NCBI GenBank assembly: GCA_015069195.1
Contig: SVJA01000011.1
Coordinates: forward strand, 1 to 63,696
DNA: 63,696 bases
Reading direction: 5' to 3'
Source of the DNA: Oscillospiraceae bacterium
GTDB lineage: Bacteria; Bacillota; Clostridia; UBA1212
Below the pieces are notes generated by a model, which saw only the letters and a list, made by a program, of their open reading frames with translations, ran no database searches and was not told the DNA's origin. Positions 1-9,309 of this stretch are shown piece after piece (the first letter of the stretch is position 1; each line of letters starts with the position of its first letter). The position numbers and the translations under genes were made by a program.

Positions 1-582
1 CCGCGATTGTGCTTAAAATACCTGAATAGATATTTTAAGGTTCCTGTTTCTTCGAAATTTGATATTGTATCCCAAGCGATGAATGTTGCATCGTGCCTTA
101 AAGAGAATACCGTTGATATTGTAGAAGAAAAATTAAATGAATATCTTGATTCGGAACATGGTTATCTTACCGTTGACGGTTTTATAGCTTTCCGTCTCCA
201 AGGATTGGTTGACGATATAAAGGCATTGCTGAATATCACCGTGTATGAAAATAATTTAGAAACCGAATATAATGATTTTATCTCTTTTATGAAAGAAATT
301 GTGTCGGAGCAACTTCCTGCGTATGATGAAATCTTTCTTTTAGAGGATAAAAACGGGTTTAAAATACTTTCTGATGACGGAACCGATATTACATTGGATT
401 ATTCGGGCAACGACTGTAAATGCTGTTTTTTCAACTCGGAATCGGAGCTTGATTCTGTGCTTTCGTCGGTAATTTACATTGCACCGCGGAGAATTTATAT
501 TCATTGTTCAGACGAAATGTTTATTTCATCTTTTTGTGAACTTATCAAAGGAATCTTTCCCGGAAAGGTAATAAAATGTTAA
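1..582 (+). CDS. ytxC: YtxC-like sporulation protein, 5' end cut by window edge
   Basis: The frame is open to the left edge, so the first codons shown are internal and the true start lies outside the window. The visible 190-odd residues match the YtxC pattern known from Bacillus and Clostridia: a central segment with FIAFRLQGLVDDIKALL followed by an EYNDFISFMKEIV helix, then a variable C-terminal half. YtxC is needed for efficient sporulation but has no known biochemical activity. No signal peptide or membrane segment is seen in this part. It converges with the next gene, separated only by a short GC hairpin. Family assignment is from recognised pattern, so moderately sure. Confidence 0.6.
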   Translation, partial: PRLCLKYLNRYFKVPVSSKFDIVSQAMNVASCLKENTVDIVEEKLNEYLDSEHGYLTVDGFIAFRLQGLVDDIKALLNITVYENNLETEYNDFISFMKEIVSEQLPAYDEIFLLEDKNGFKILSDDGTDITLDYSGNDCKCCFFNSESELDSVLSSVIYIAPRRIYIHCSDEMFISSFCELIKGIFPGKVIKC

Positions 583-583
583 A

Positions 584-605
584 TGCCGCAGTTTTCACTG
601 CGGCA
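584..605. terminator. Convergent hairpin terminator
   Basis: TGCCGCAG and CTGCGGCA are perfect 8-bp arms around a TTTTCA loop, located between the ends of two converging genes. The hairpin overlaps the stop codon of the leftward gene. There is only a short A/T stretch on either side, so it is probably a weak bidirectional terminator. Confidence 0.6.
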
Positions 606-1413
606 AAATAATGCTTTTGGCTGTAAGAACAATCGCTGAAATATTAAGAGACGTAAGTTTTTCAAGCTCTTGTGTTATTGATTTTTTCAGATCTTTCAGA
701 AGCATCGGGATAGGGTGACCGTAGTAAATTATCAGATCTGCTTCTATCCTTATACCTCCAGGCTTGTTATCCGCACGAAATCTTGTGACACGGGAAACAC
801 CGGGATTTTTTAATGTTATGTGCTCGACAATTTGGTAAATCGTGTAGTCAGAAATAGTATATTTGCCCAGATAGCTGAAAGTAGGGCGTACTACCGATTT
901 TTCTCCGATCAGTTCGTTTTGTCCGTTCTTTGTACTTTTAAGGACATTGAGCGGGTCGAGATAAAAACCTGAGAAGTCTTTCTTAAGTTCCATAGTCGGA
1001 ACGGGTATGACGTGTTTCCCAAGATTTTTTCTTTGGTAGAGTGCCTGTTCTATCTCTTCGGGAGACGAAATATCGGTTATATAGATGGTTTCGTCAACAC
1101 TTTCGAAACCGAGTCTTTGAGCAATTTTCTTTACCATGCCGTCGGATGTTCCGAGTATAAGAAGTTTGTCTGCTTTTTCTTCTTTTAAAACGTGCGACAC
1201 ATCAAAAGCGTGGTCATCACTGGTAAAGACCGCTGTTTTTACCGAACCGACCTTTGTTTTTTCTTTTTTTGCTGATTTTCCGGCAATAATACGGCTGCCT
1301 TTTATGAGAAGTCCGTCATCAATAATGTATTTTATTCCGTGTTCTTTTGCAACCCACGGTGCTCTGTGACTTTTTCCGGTTCCGCTGCCGCCGACAAGTG
1401 CATAAATCTTCAT
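595..1413 (-). CDS. P-loop nucleotide-binding protein with C-terminal Asp23/Gls24-like domain
   Basis: The protein has 272 residues. It begins with a Walker A loop GGSGTGKSH at residues 8-16, close to the N-terminus as in small kinases and GTPases. The last ~75 residues (about 195-272) resemble the Asp23/Gls24 fold: PGVSRVTRFR followed by a GGIRIEADLIIYYG strand and an amphipathic helix ending in NISAIVLTAKSI. Asp23 proteins are envelope-stress scaffolds; the function of this fusion is unknown. Its start overlaps the end of the DUF6062 gene by 4 bp, so the two are co-translated. No clear Walker B was assigned. What nucleotide it binds cannot be told from sequence. Confidence 0.65.
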   Translation of the reverse strand: MKIYALVGGSGTGKSHRAPWVAKEHGIKYIIDDGLLIKGSRIIAGKSAKKEKTKVGSVKTAVFTSDDHAFDVSHVLKEEKADKLLILGTSDGMVKKIAQRLGFESVDETIYITDISSPEEIEQALYQRKNLGKHVIPVPTMELKKDFSGFYLDPLNVLKSTKNGQNELIGEKSVVRPTFSYLGKYTISDYTIYQIVEHITLKNPGVSRVTRFRADNKPGGIRIEADLIIYYGHPIPMLLKDLKKSITQELEKLTSLNISAIVLTAKSIILPQ

Positions 1414-2165
1414 TCTCTTATCTCCGCTCCTGTCATTTTGTTTATCCCCCGCATAAGAGCATCTCGTGAGTTACCCCAAGGTACGTCCTGGTTTCTGTAA
1501 TCGAATTTCTTTGTAAACCAATCGACTTCTTTTTCGATTCGGTCAAGATTCACTATCTGCATTTTTATAACAGCTTCAGCAAATTCGGAGTATTTTGCTT
1601 CACCGTAGTTGTTTGCCGCCTTACTGAGTAATATCTTTAAGTGGGGCAGACAGAAACCTTTTCCTGAAACAAAGCGCTCTTTGAAACTATTTTCAGTGAA
1701 AAAGAGCCCTAAAATTATATCTATATAACGATCCATCGTATAATCAAGTTTTTTACAGATACAACATTCTTTTTCGTGTCTTTCGAGGTAGGAAACCAGT
1801 GCATCTGTTTTTTCTTCTGCAGAGGTGTTATCTTTTTTTAATATATTCTTTAAAAATGCATTTTTGGTGGAAATTCTTTTAGACTTAGAAGCTTTTTCAA
1901 TATTTTTTATCTGCTCCTGCATATAAGTGTCCAGCACAAGACCGATACCGAGTCTGTTTGCCTGAGTATTGTACATCAAACTGAAGTGTCTTCCGCAGAA
2001 ACCGGTTTTGTTTGTTTCAATGCGGTTATCCGGCTCCATAAGTGAAGGACCGACATAATACTGAACAGTATCGTTTTCGAATCGTGACTTAAGCTCGCAT
2101 ATGGGACATTCACAATCCTTTTCGAATGCCTCGCTTACGGGAATTGTATATATGGAATCCTGCAT
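1410..2165 (-). CDS. DUF6062 family protein with duplicated Cys/His module
   Basis: A 251-residue cytosolic protein of a family common in Clostridia without known function. I chose the ATG at 2165 because AAAGGA lies about 10 bases upstream; the longer open frame adds six residues with no ribosome site. Two similar modules are visible: CPIC (C20-C23) followed by FCGRH (C57, H60), and CCIC (C134-C137) followed by FCLPH (C172, H175). This pattern suggests two zinc-binding sites from an internal duplication, which is inference. It overlaps the downstream P-loop/Asp23 gene by 4 bp. Confidence 0.65.
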   Translation of the reverse strand: MQDSIYTIPVSEAFEKDCECPICELKSRFENDTVQYYVGPSLMEPDNRIETNKTGFCGRHFSLMYNTQANRLGIGLVLDTYMQEQIKNIEKASKSKRISTKNAFLKNILKKDNTSAEEKTDALVSYLERHEKECCICKKLDYTMDRYIDIILGLFFTENSFKERFVSGKGFCLPHLKILLSKAANNYGEAKYSEFAEAVIKMQIVNLDRIEKEVDWFTKKFDYRNQDVPWGNSRDALMRGINKMTGAEIRE

Positions 2166-2266
2166 ACAAAAATTTCCTTTCAAAAGTACTTTTTTTATTA
2201 TAAAATGTAAATATCAATTTATCAACACATCATTTTCAGCGTTTTCGCAATATTTCAGGTGGTTTT

Positions 2267-3163
2267 ATGCAGATTTACACAACGAAAAGTAAAAATTTTG
2301 ACAGAGCTATCGATATCTATAATGTGACGGATTTTAATCTGAAGCACATATTTGAGTGCGGTCAATGTTTCCGATGGAATCCCTTCGAAGACGGATATAT
2401 CGGCATAGCAAACGGAATTGCTGCATTTGTTACATACGATGAGAATGACCGTATCCTTACCATACAATGTGAAAATGCGTCGGATACTGCGGATTTCTGG
2501 ATAAATTATTTTGATCTTAAAAGAGATTACTCAGAGATCAAAAAAAAATTGTCAGGGATAGACAAGTATCTTAATGCTTCTGTTGATTTCGGATACGGAA
2601 TACGATTGCTGAACCAAGAACCGTTTGAAACTTTGATTTCTTTTATACTTTCTGCAAATAATAATATTCCAAGGATTAAAGGTTGCATAGAGAAACTTTC
2701 AGAAAGGTACGGCACAAAGACATCGCTTGGATTGTATACATTTCCCACGCCGAAAGATTTGATTGGCGTTTCCTCTGATGAAATAAGTGAATGTTGCCAT
2801 GCCGGTTATCGCTGTGAATATATCGTTAAAACAGTAAAAAAATATATTGAACGACCGATAGATGTATCTTTACTGAGAGAATTTTCTTTGACAGATGCCG
2901 AAAATTATATAAGACATTACGACGGAGTCGGTCCGAAAGTTGCAGACTGCATTTTATTATTTACCGGCTCGCATTATGATGCATTTCCTGTTGATGTGTG
3001 GGTTAAACGTGTAATAGAAGAATTGTATCTCGGAAAAGAATCTGCATTAAAAGAAATAAACAAATTTGCCGTCGGGCATTTCGGAGAGCTTGCAGGTTTT
3101 GCTCAGCAATATCTTTTCTATTTTGCAAGAGAACATATCGATATAATGAAGAATATAGTATAA
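2267..3163 (+). CDS. ogg: 8-oxoguanine DNA glycosylase/AP lyase, OGG1 type
   Basis: 298 residues with the OGG1 layout: an N-terminal beta domain with the family motif GQCFRW near residue 34, then the HhH-GPD domain. The helix-hairpin-helix DGVGPKVADC (about residues 219-228) carries the expected catalytic lysine in GPKVAD, and the catalytic aspartate is in FPVDVWVKR. Known role: excision of 8-oxoguanine opposite cytosine, with beta-lyase activity. Start supported by AGGTGG eight bases upstream. It is followed at once by the DUF3343 gene and then dnaG, all rightward. Eukaryote-type OGG1 glycosylases with the N-terminal domain are found in many Clostridia, so this is not odd. Confidence 0.9.
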   Translation: MQIYTTKSKNFDRAIDIYNVTDFNLKHIFECGQCFRWNPFEDGYIGIANGIAAFVTYDENDRILTIQCENASDTADFWINYFDLKRDYSEIKKKLSGIDKYLNASVDFGYGIRLLNQEPFETLISFILSANNNIPRIKGCIEKLSERYGTKTSLGLYTFPTPKDLIGVSSDEISECCHAGYRCEYIVKTVKKYIERPIDVSLLREFSLTDAENYIRHYDGVGPKVADCILLFTGSHYDAFPVDVWVKRVIEELYLGKESALKEINKFAVGHFGELAGFAQQYLFYFAREHIDIMKNIV

Positions 3164-3189
3164 AAGACTATAATTTTGAGTTGATTCGG

Positions 3190-3402
3190 ATGTATGCAGT
3201 AGTATCATCGCAACAAAGAGCGGTAAGATTATTGGAAAAACTTCAAAATAACGGTATTCACGCGTCTATCGTGAATACACCGCGTCAATATTCGTCTTAC
3301 GGTTGCTCATACAGTGTCCTCTTTGATGCCAGAGACAGCTATAGGGTGAAGCAGGTTGCGGAACAAAATTCAATAAAAATAAAACTATTTTCATTAAAAT
3401 AA
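3190..3402 (+). CDS. DUF3343 small protein, putative Se/S carrier-like
   Basis: A 70-residue protein of the DUF3343 family, which has been proposed to carry sulfur or selenium but is not proven to. The body shows the usual beta-alpha-beta pattern: YAVVSSQQRAVRLLEKLQ, then a short IHASIVNTPRQYSSYGCSYS segment with a single cysteine, then a C-terminal helix and strand. I prefer the ATG at 3190 over the upstream TTG, which abuts the only purine stretch too closely. It lies 26 bases after ogg and 67 bases before dnaG. Confidence 0.7.
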   Translation: MYAVVSSQQRAVRLLEKLQNNGIHASIVNTPRQYSSYGCSYSVLFDARDSYRVKQVAEQNSIKIKLFSLK

Positions 3403-3469
3403 AGGAAAAATGCTGATATATGTCGAAAATGACTTATGTGAGCATTATTTATAAATTGAGGGGTATCAT

Positions 3470-5269
3470 ATGCGTATTTCAGACGAACAAGTTGCTGAGA
3501 TAACAGAAAAAAATGATATCGCCGACGTTATTTCAGATTATGTGAAACTCGATCGAAAGAGCGGCGGCTTTCTCGGTTTATGTCCTTTTCACAAAGAAAA
3601 GACTCCTTCTTTTCATGTAAATGACAGCAAGCAGTTATTTAAGTGTTTCGGTTGCGGAAAAGGAGGTAATGTTGTTCATTTTATAAGACTTGCGGAAGGT
3701 CTCGGTTATGTGGATGCGCTTTTATTCCTTGCAGACCGTGCTGGCGTGACGGTTCAGTACTCAAATGACGATCCGGCACGCGGAAAGAGGGATGAACTTT
3801 GTAAAAATATACTTTCTTTGAATAAGCACACTGCTCGTTTTTTTTATGATTCACTGAAAAAAAGTGATAAGGCACTTGCTTATCTGAAAAACAGAGGACT
3901 TTCGGTTGAGACGGTCAAAAAATTTGGACTGGGATACGCACAAGAGGGCTGGAGTTCGCTTACTGATTATTTTATAGCATCAGGCACCTCGAAGGAACTT
4001 TTGAAAGAAGCCGGCCTTTCATCCAAATCATCTAAATCTGACAGGTATTATGATCGTTTCAGAGACAGACTGATGTTCCCTATATTTGACGTTATGGGAA
4101 ATGTCATTGCGTTCGGTGGCAGACGTATTTCCGATGATGATTCTCAGCCCAAGTACATAAACTCGGCTGAAACTGCCGTGTACACGAAGGGTAAACATCT
4201 TTACGGTCTTAATCTTGCGCGCAAATCGGGCAGCCGAAGGGTTATTATTGTAGAAGGTTATATGGACTGTATTGCACTTCACCAAAAAGGTATTGATTGG
4301 GCGGTCGCATCGCTTGGCACAGCGCTTACTTCTAATCAGGCACGGTTGCTGAAAAAGTACTTTGATGAAGTCATTATTGCGTATGATGCAGATGTTGCAG
4401 GCAAAGATGCCACTATAAGAGGTATGGAGATACTTTCAAATGTAGGCTTCCGTGTAAAAGTCTTTAGACTTAAAGGTGCTAAAGATGCCGATGAGTACTT
4501 GAGGAAGCACAGTTCGGAGGACTTTATAAAACAGCTCGATTCTTCATTGACTTTGATTGAGTACAAAATAAGTCTGGCTGCAGACGAGTGGTCGCTTGAC
4601 AAAAACGACACGCGTGCAGAATTTTTAAAACAGGCTACGATGATACTTGCATCCATATCGAGTGTTGTAGAGTGTGAGATGTATATTACATGGGTTTCAG
4701 AAAAGTACGGTGTGCCGAGAGAACCTCTTAAAGATCAGGTAGAAATCGTAAAAAAAGGCGGAAAATACAATGCTGATAAAACTGTTCTGAGGAGAATACA
4801 GACATCACGTTTTGATACTCTGCCAGAAAAAGATCCGGAGAAAAACTCGCCTGAGTATAAAAAAACAGACAAAAACGAAAAATATTTGTTGGTATTACTT
4901 TCCGAGGACAATGCCTGCCTGAAAAAATACGGTGAAACGGCACTTACATTGCTGACGATCGAAGAAAATAAGTTGCTTTTGAAAGTTTTGTTGAAAAAGC
5001 TTTCGGAAGGTAAAAGAACGGGCAGTGATGTTTTGCTTTCCGATGCAGAACTTGACGATGCACAGATATTGTCCGAAATCATCGGCAAATTCATCATGCC
5101 ACAGAACACGATGCTTGCCTGTCGGGAAATAATGGACAAGCTTACCAAAAAGAATACAACCGACAAAAAGAATGAAATTCTCGCAAAGCTGAAGGAAAAG
5201 AACTTGTCGCCCGCTGAGCGTGATGTATTACTTAAACAACTTAACAAGCTATTAATAAATAACAAATAA
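3470..5269 (+). CDS. dnaG: DNA primase
   Basis: 599 residues, the normal length for bacterial DnaG, which makes RNA primers at the replication fork. The N-terminal zinc ribbon is CPFHKEKTPSFH followed by FKCFGCGKGG. The Toprim domain shows VEGYMD near residue 260 and AYDADVAGKDA, the metal-binding acidic residues of the catalytic core. The C-terminal ~150 residues are lysine-rich and variable, as expected for the helicase-binding domain. Start is preceded by GAGGGG. It forms the classic macromolecular-synthesis pair with rpoD directly downstream (35-base gap). Confidence 0.97.
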   Translation: MRISDEQVAEITEKNDIADVISDYVKLDRKSGGFLGLCPFHKEKTPSFHVNDSKQLFKCFGCGKGGNVVHFIRLAEGLGYVDALLFLADRAGVTVQYSNDDPARGKRDELCKNILSLNKHTARFFYDSLKKSDKALAYLKNRGLSVETVKKFGLGYAQEGWSSLTDYFIASGTSKELLKEAGLSSKSSKSDRYYDRFRDRLMFPIFDVMGNVIAFGGRRISDDDSQPKYINSAETAVYTKGKHLYGLNLARKSGSRRVIIVEGYMDCIALHQKGIDWAVASLGTALTSNQARLLKKYFDEVIIAYDADVAGKDATIRGMEILSNVGFRVKVFRLKGAKDADEYLRKHSSEDFIKQLDSSLTLIEYKISLAADEWSLDKNDTRAEFLKQATMILASISSVVECEMYITWVSEKYGVPREPLKDQVEIVKKGGKYNADKTVLRRIQTSRFDTLPEKDPEKNSPEYKKTDKNEKYLLVLLSEDNACLKKYGETALTLLTIEENKLLLKVLLKKLSEGKRTGSDVLLSDAELDDAQILSEIIGKFIMPQNTMLACREIMDKLTKKNTTDKKNEILAKLKEKNLSPAERDVLLKQLNKLLINNK

Positions 5270-5304
5270 TACAAACGTTTTCATGAAAAAGGAGATTTAC
5301 TTTT

Positions 5305-6702
5305 ATGGCAAGAAAAAAAGCAAACAAAAACGAAGAAGTTATCGACGAGATTATTGAAACTTCAGAATCAGAAACAGAAAATAATGATCTTTTAAATGAT
5401 TATGACGATTTCGAAGAAGACACCAGCATAGACTCTATTGAGGACGTTGATGAGAACGAGCTTGAGGACATTGAAGATATTGAGGATATTTCTTCCTTAG
5501 AGGATACTATTTCCGATATTGACAAAATTCAGTCTTACAGTGAGTATGATGATTCGGAGGAAGATTCCTTGAAAGGCATTCGTATTACAGGTGTTAATGA
5601 CGATGTCGGCAACTTCAGCGAAGATAGTATGTTCAAAGGCAATGACATGATTTCCGAGGTTGAGCGTACTATCATTACGTCATTGATGGAAAAGGGTAAG
5701 AGCAAGGGTGAGCTTACCGTTGAGGAAATAACCGAAGCTTTTGAGGATATGGATGCAGAACCCGAGATTTTTGACAGAATCTATGATTTTGCGGAGCGAT
5801 TCGGAATAAAAGTTATCGGTGATACGGCATTGGTTACAGCAGATGCAGGTGTTGTTGATCTTTCCAGTGAAGTCGGTATTGAGGACCATGTCAGAATGTA
5901 TCTTAAAGAGATAGGTAAAGTACCGCTTCTCAGCGCCGAAGAAGAAGTAGCGCTTGCAAAACAGATAGAAGAAGGCAGTGAAGAAGCAAAACAAAAACTT
6001 AACGAAGCTAACTTGAGACTTGTTGTAAGTATCGCAAAAAGATATGTCGGCAGAGGTATGCAGTTCCTGGATCTTATCCAGGAAGGTAATATGGGTCTCC
6101 TCAAAGCGGTTGATAAGTTTGATTACAGAAAAGGTTACAAATTCAGTACTTATGCTACATGGTGGATAAGACAGGCTATCACACGTGCAATTGCAGACCA
6201 AGCCAGAACTATCAGAATTCCTGTTCATATGGTTGAGACGATAAACAAACTTACACGTGTGCAACGTCAGCTTTGCCAGAAACTCGGAAAAGAACCGACA
6301 CCTGATCAGATTGCAAAAGAGATGGGTATGCCTGTAGAAAAAGTAAGAGAAATCATAAAGATTTCACAGGAACCGGTATCTTTAGAGACTCCTGTAGGCG
6401 AAGAAGAAGACAGCCATATCGGTGACTTTATCCCCGATGAGGATACGCAGACTCCGGCAGAGAGCGCAGCACAGACACTTTTGAGAGAGCATATTATAGA
6501 AGTACTTAATTCGCTTACTCCAAGAGAACAGAGAGTTTTAAGACTCAGATTCGGTCTTGATGACGGACGTCCGAGAACCTTGGAAGAAGTCGGAAAAGAA
6601 TTCAATGTTACAAGAGAACGTATCAGACAGATCGAGGCAAAATCTCTTCGTAAGCTCAGACATCCTACAAGAAGTAAAAAACTCAAGGATTATATTGACT
6701 GA
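5305..6702 (+). CDS. rpoD: Primary sigma factor RpoD/SigA
   Basis: 465 residues. After an acidic, low-complexity N-terminal extension of about 110 residues come region 1.1 ([19 protein letters not shown]), region 1.2/2 ([16 protein letters not shown]), the -10 recognition helix with [13 protein letters not shown], and region 4.2 [18 protein letters not shown] ending in LRHP. These are the hallmarks of a group 1 housekeeping sigma. The Asp/Glu-rich extension is longer than in Bacillus SigA and may act as a DNA mimic like region 1.1; that is inference. Strong AAAGGAG site upstream; same operon as dnaG. Confidence 0.97.
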   Translation: MARKKANKNEEVIDEIIETSESETENNDLLNDYDDFEEDTSIDSIEDVDENELEDIEDIEDISSLEDTISDIDKIQSYSEYDDSEEDSLKGIRITGVNDDVGNFSEDSMFKGNDMISEVERTIITSLMEKGKSKGELTVEEITEAFEDMDAEPEIFDRIYDFAERFGIKVIGDTALVTADAGVVDLSSEVGIEDHVRMYLKEIGKVPLLSAEEEVALAKQIEEGSEEAKQKLNEANLRLVVSIAKRYVGRGMQFLDLIQEGNMGLLKAVDKFDYRKGYKFSTYATWWIRQAITRAIADQARTIRIPVHMVETINKLTRVQRQLCQKLGKEPTPDQIAKEMGMPVEKVREIIKISQEPVSLETPVGEEEDSHIGDFIPDEDTQTPAESAAQTLLREHIIEVLNSLTPREQRVLRLRFGLDDGRPRTLEEVGKEFNVTRERIRQIEAKSLRKLRHPTRSKKLKDYID

Positions 6703-6719
6703 TTCTCAGGAGCGCTAAA

Positions 6720-7979
6720 ATGAATATAATCGAAATAATTGAAAAGAAAAGAGATGGTTATCCGCTCAGTGACGAAGAGATAAAATTCTTCGTCAGGGGA
6801 GTTACCGACGGTAGCATACCTGATTATCAGATATCGTCTCTTTTGATGGCAATTGTTTTAAATTCAATGGATGACAACGAAACTGCGGTTTTGACATACG
6901 AAATGGCACATTCAGGTTATGTACAGGATCTCAGTATGATACCGGGACTTAAAGCTGACAAACACAGCACAGGCGGCGTAGGAGACAAAACTTCACTTGT
7001 CTGTGTACCGGTTGCGGCAGCGTGCGGTGTGCCGGTTGCAAAACTCTCCGGAAGAGGACTCGGTCATACCGGGGGTACGATTGATAAGTTAGAATCCATA
7101 CCGGGTTTTTCTGCTGATGTATCTATGTATGATTTCATAAAAAATGTAAATGAAATTGGTCTGTGTATATCTGCTTCCACTGCAGAACTGGCACCAGCAG
7201 ACAAAAAGCTTTATGCTCTTCGTGATGTTACAGGTACTGTACAAAGTATTCCGCTTATAGCATCCAGCATAATGAGCAAAAAAATTGCTACCGGCAGTGA
7301 TTGTATCATATTGGATGTTAAGGCCGGCTGCGGGGCATTTATGAAAAACGAAGCGGAGGCTAAAGCTCTTGCTGATGCCATGATAAAAGCCGGCAGGGCA
7401 GCCGGCAAAAAGGTGAGTGCCGTTATTTCCGATATGAATGTTCCATTAGGCACAAATATTGGTAATTCTATCGAAGTTATAGAAGCTATCGAAGCGCTGA
7501 AATGTCGCAGTGAAAGTCATTTTTACGATACTTGTAAAAAGTTGGCTTCCGAAATGGTGTCTTTATCACTTGATATTGATATAAAAGATGCTCAGTCCAG
7601 ATGTGAAAAAGCATTAGAATCAGGTGCTGCTTTAGAAAAATTCGAGAAAATGATAAGCCGTCAGGGCGGAAATTCTAAAGTTATAGAAGATTATTCGTTG
7701 TTTAAGCAACCGCGTTACAGTTATGCGTATCGAGCTCCGGTTTCGGGTAAAATATCAAATATAGACGCACTTTTGTGCGGAAAAGCATCCTGCTTGCTCG
7801 GTGCAGGCAGACTTGATAAAGCATCTGTACTTGATTTGTCTGCAGGAATAACTTTGAAGGCATCCAAAGGGGATACGGTTAAGAAAGGTGATATTCTCGC
7901 CTGTCTTTATTCGGATAAGAGTGATATATCGGATACACTTCATTTATTAGAGAATTCATACTCATTTGAGGAGAAATAA
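6720..7979 (+). CDS. pdp: Pyrimidine-nucleoside phosphorylase
   Basis: 419 residues, typical for the thymidine/pyrimidine-nucleoside phosphorylase family, which splits uridine and thymidine with phosphate into base plus (deoxy)ribose-1-phosphate. The phosphate and nucleoside site is clear: ADKHSTGGVGDKTSL near residue 80, followed by AKLSGRGLGHTGGT. The C-terminal part (about 335-410) is the barrel-sandwich hybrid domain. Start has AGGAG eight bases upstream, 17 bases after rpoD. The deoA-type thymidine phosphorylase is the alternative; Gram-positives usually carry the broader Pdp form. Confidence 0.93.
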   Translation: MNIIEIIEKKRDGYPLSDEEIKFFVRGVTDGSIPDYQISSLLMAIVLNSMDDNETAVLTYEMAHSGYVQDLSMIPGLKADKHSTGGVGDKTSLVCVPVAAACGVPVAKLSGRGLGHTGGTIDKLESIPGFSADVSMYDFIKNVNEIGLCISASTAELAPADKKLYALRDVTGTVQSIPLIASSIMSKKIATGSDCIILDVKAGCGAFMKNEAEAKALADAMIKAGRAAGKKVSAVISDMNVPLGTNIGNSIEVIEAIEALKCRSESHFYDTCKKLASEMVSLSLDIDIKDAQSRCEKALESGAALEKFEKMISRQGGNSKVIEDYSLFKQPRYSYAYRAPVSGKISNIDALLCGKASCLLGAGRLDKASVLDLSAGITLKASKGDTVKKGDILACLYSDKSDISDTLHLLENSYSFEEK

Positions 7980-7980
7980 A

Positions 7981-9234
7981 ATGCACTTTAAAAGAAATAA
8001 AAGACTGATTGTCAGAATAATGAGCTTGGTTCTTTGCATATGCACGATCTTGTGTGCTTTTTTATCCACAACCGCATATGGTTTCAATAAAAATACGGCA
8101 CAAAGCATATACAAAAACGCAAAACTAGAAGAACTTGACGTAAAGGCGTATTCGGTAGTTGACTTTTCATCAGGAACATTGACAGTAAAAGGTGAAGCAG
8201 GCTATACACATTTTACTGTAGGAAATCTCGTGAAGACTATGACCTTGTATCTTACATTTGAAGCTGTTGCGGCGAAAACATTGACATTGGATTCAGAAGT
8301 ACGAGTTACAAAAAATGCACAAAATGCAGGAACCGGAAGAGAATCTGTTTTCCTTGATTACGGTAAAAAGGAAGTCATTTCCGTAAAACAAGCTATCGAA
8401 GCTATTTGTGTTGCAAATGCAAATGATGCAGCATATGCGCTATCCGAAACTCTTGCTATGAACGAAGCAGAGTTTGTTACCAAAATGAATGCAAAGGCGA
8501 AAGAATTAGGTCTTAAAGACACTTGTTTTGTTGATTCAACCGGCATAAAAACCATTGAAGACGGTCAATATTCATGTGCAAATGATATTGCGGTTTTGAC
8601 TTGCAATTTGATAAAAAAATTCCCTGAGTCGTTAGAGTACACAAAAGTGACGTACGGACATTTTGAACACACGTCTACCAGACAGCCGAAAACAGAAATG
8701 ATTTCTTCAAATGACCTAATAAGGAAGAAATTCATGGAGAACTGTGACGGATTCCTTACGGGTTATTCAAAAGCAGATGGTTATGCTCAGTGTGCGACAG
8801 CTACCGTGGATGGCAAAAGAGAAGTTGCAGTTGTACTCGGTGCAAAAGATAAAAGTACAAGAGCCGCAACCCTTCGTTTCCTGATGGAATATGCAGCAAA
8901 AAACTATTCTTATGCGTTGATTGCCACGGGCGGTACATTTGTCAGAAAAGTGAATATTAAAGAGGGAAAAAACCTTAAGATAAAAACGGCTATCGCTTCT
9001 GACTTCTATGTAATTATGAATGTCAATGATGTCGAAAACGTAAAGTCCGAAATTATACTTGACGGTGATTTGAAAGCTCCTGTCGAGAAAGGTAAAAAGG
9101 TTGGATATGTTGTATACAAACTTGATGATGTCGAAATCGGCAGGGCAGAGCTTGTTACAGATGAAAATATGGATAGAGCCGGCTGGTTTACCCGTTTAAT
9201 AAGAAAAATTCTTGAATGGCTCGGAATAAATTAA
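7981..9234 (+). CDS. DacF-like S11 family protein lacking all three catalytic motifs
   Basis: 417 residues with an N-terminal signal/anchor (about 10-33) and the fold pattern of a low-molecular-weight penicillin-binding protein (D-Ala-D-Ala carboxypeptidase). The expected SxxK is N82-L-V-K85, SxN is N146-A-N148, and KTG is L259-T-G261, so serine nucleophile, second serine and KTG lysine are all replaced. Alignment is anchored by conserved flanks (KTMT, NDAA, DGFLTGYS, VVLGA). It should therefore not hydrolyse peptide or bind beta-lactams covalently; a structural or regulatory sporulation role is possible. The ATG at 7981 has GAGGAG nine bases upstream. A C-terminal beta domain ends in a basic/aromatic tail. 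Confidence 0.85.
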   Translation: MHFKRNKRLIVRIMSLVLCICTILCAFLSTTAYGFNKNTAQSIYKNAKLEELDVKAYSVVDFSSGTLTVKGEAGYTHFTVGNLVKTMTLYLTFEAVAAKTLTLDSEVRVTKNAQNAGTGRESVFLDYGKKEVISVKQAIEAICVANANDAAYALSETLAMNEAEFVTKMNAKAKELGLKDTCFVDSTGIKTIEDGQYSCANDIAVLTCNLIKKFPESLEYTKVTYGHFEHTSTRQPKTEMISSNDLIRKKFMENCDGFLTGYSKADGYAQCATATVDGKREVAVVLGAKDKSTRAATLRFLMEYAAKNYSYALIATGGTFVRKVNIKEGKNLKIKTAIASDFYVIMNVNDVENVKSEIILDGDLKAPVEKGKKVGYVVYKLDDVEIGRAELVTDENMDRAGWFTRLIRKILEWLGIN

Positions 9235-9240
9235 TTTTTT

Positions 9241-9269
9241 GAATAATATTTTATTTATTTCACATAATA
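9241..9269 (+). promoter_or_regulatory. SigG-type forespore promoter for the SASP gene
   Basis: GAATA, a 17-base spacer, then CATAATA. This matches the sigma-G consensus (GHATR, 17-18, CATNHTA) at every defined position, and it sits about 40 bases before the start of a small acid-soluble spore protein gene, the textbook SigG target. Confidence 0.75.
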
Positions 9270-9309
9270 ACCACGCAGTACAAATTTACAAAAAAGTGTG
9301 GTGAAAATT

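Noticed and set aside
5680-6264. Long open frame opposite rpoD
   Set aside because: Antisense shadow of the conserved sigma factor regions with no independent support.
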